64,000 nucleotides of DNA from Paenibacillus paeoniae (GTDB lineage: Bacteria; Bacillota; Bacilli; Paenibacillales; Paenibacillaceae). The DNA lies in assembly GCF_003388735.1 (NCBI RefSeq), contig NZ_QUBQ01000002.1:496001-560000 (forward strand). Direction: 5' to 3'. The first letter of the stretch is position 1. Every line of letters starts with the position of its first letter. Positions 63,859 through 64,000 of this stretch are shown here, one piece after another. The notes under the pieces were generated by a model. That model saw nothing but the letters and a program-made list of their open reading frames with translations, had not been told where the DNA came from and made no database searches. The position numbers and the translations under genes were made by a program.

Positions 63859-63870
63859 AAACGTTTCTAT
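63859..63870 (-). promoter_or_regulatory. MalR/LacI-type operator, proximal
   Basis: ACAAACGTTTCT, a near-palindrome with central CG, about 70 bp upstream of the mdxE start. Similar to the distal site at 63968. Confidence 0.6.
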
Positions 63871-63967
63871 CCTTAAAATGCGATATTCCCCCGCATCTTA
63901 TGCGATTCAGCATGAGAAGCTCTGTGAAGCTCTCCTGTTCATTCAGAATCTCATGCGTGCAAAATGC

Positions 63968-63979
63968 GCAAACGTTTGT
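63968..63979 (-). promoter_or_regulatory. MalR/LacI-type operator, distal
   Basis: GCAAACGTTTGT, 10-bp perfect core CAAACGTTTG. Two sites 109 bp apart fit repression by a tetrameric or dimeric LacI-family protein of the MalR kind. Confidence 0.65.
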
Positions 63980-64000
63980 ACACTTTTCTCAAAAAATGGC

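Overview
The window looks like a chromosomal segment of a Paenibacillus-type, low-to-mid GC, spore-forming Firmicute. The evidence is strong AGGAGG-type ribosome binding sites with frequent GTG and TTG starts, CUT1 sugar ABC transporters without their own ATPase, YesMN-style two-component genes with an AraC-type response regulator, CRE-like sites, and short intrinsic terminators after most units. No rRNA, tRNA, CRISPR array, prophage or transposase gene was seen. Species assignment is inference.

Layout. 1-4.1 kb: the start of a lipoprotein alpha/beta hydrolase, then an amino-sugar/beta-glucoside unit (AraC regulator, BadF-type kinase, GH4 hydrolase). 4.1-7.3 kb: two visibly AT-rich genes, a secreted ankyrin protein and an AI-2E family membrane protein. 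7.5-16.2 kb: guaA, the MoxR-DUF58-transglutaminase operon and a polysaccharide deacetylase. 16.4-16.9 kb: a perfectly phased 51-bp x 10 tandem array in a gene-free stretch. 17-24 kb: peroxiredoxin, an ABC-2 exporter operon, an LCP cell-wall ligase, hemL and an acetyltransferase. 24-31 kb: lipoprotein sugar dehydrogenase, inositol monophosphatase, TauE/SafE, uvsE, a small unknown protein, ddl and a secreted-type amidase-domain protein. 31-40 kb: acnA facing an IclR regulator, an alpha/beta hydrolase, folE, yneF, queG, rnhA, lepB and a DUF402 protein, the last preceded by a 175-bp element with terminal inverted repeats. 40-48 kb: sodA and a five-gene sugar uptake/two-component unit. 48-53 kb: a Gly/Pro/His-repeat protein, a PDZ-less HtrA-like protease paired with a zinc-ribbon/coiled-coil membrane protein, galU and trxB. 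53.9-64 kb: a starch/maltodextrin region with a cyclomaltodextrinase-like GH13, a LacI regulator, an MFS transporter, a lipoprotein alpha-amylase and mdxEFG-like transporter genes.

How the genes work together. The clearest pathway is extracellular starch breakdown (lipoprotein amylase), maltodextrin import (MdxEFG with an ATPase encoded elsewhere) and cytoplasmic hydrolysis (GH13 at 53.96 kb). Two operator types are visible: CTTAAACG-type palindromes at the LacI gene and the MFS gene, and CAAACGTTTG-type sites upstream of mdxE. The sugar transporter at 44.7-47.9 kb carries a good CRE, so carbon catabolite control is likely.

Most genes are ordinary housekeeping or carbohydrate functions. The most unusual items are the 51-bp array, the TIR element, the Gly/Pro/His-repeat protein, the protease with an NTF2-like tail next to a zinc-ribbon partner, and the ankyrin surface protein. 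I did not find convincing evidence for a wholly new multi-gene system. The protease/zinc-ribbon pair is the best candidate for an undescribed functional unit.
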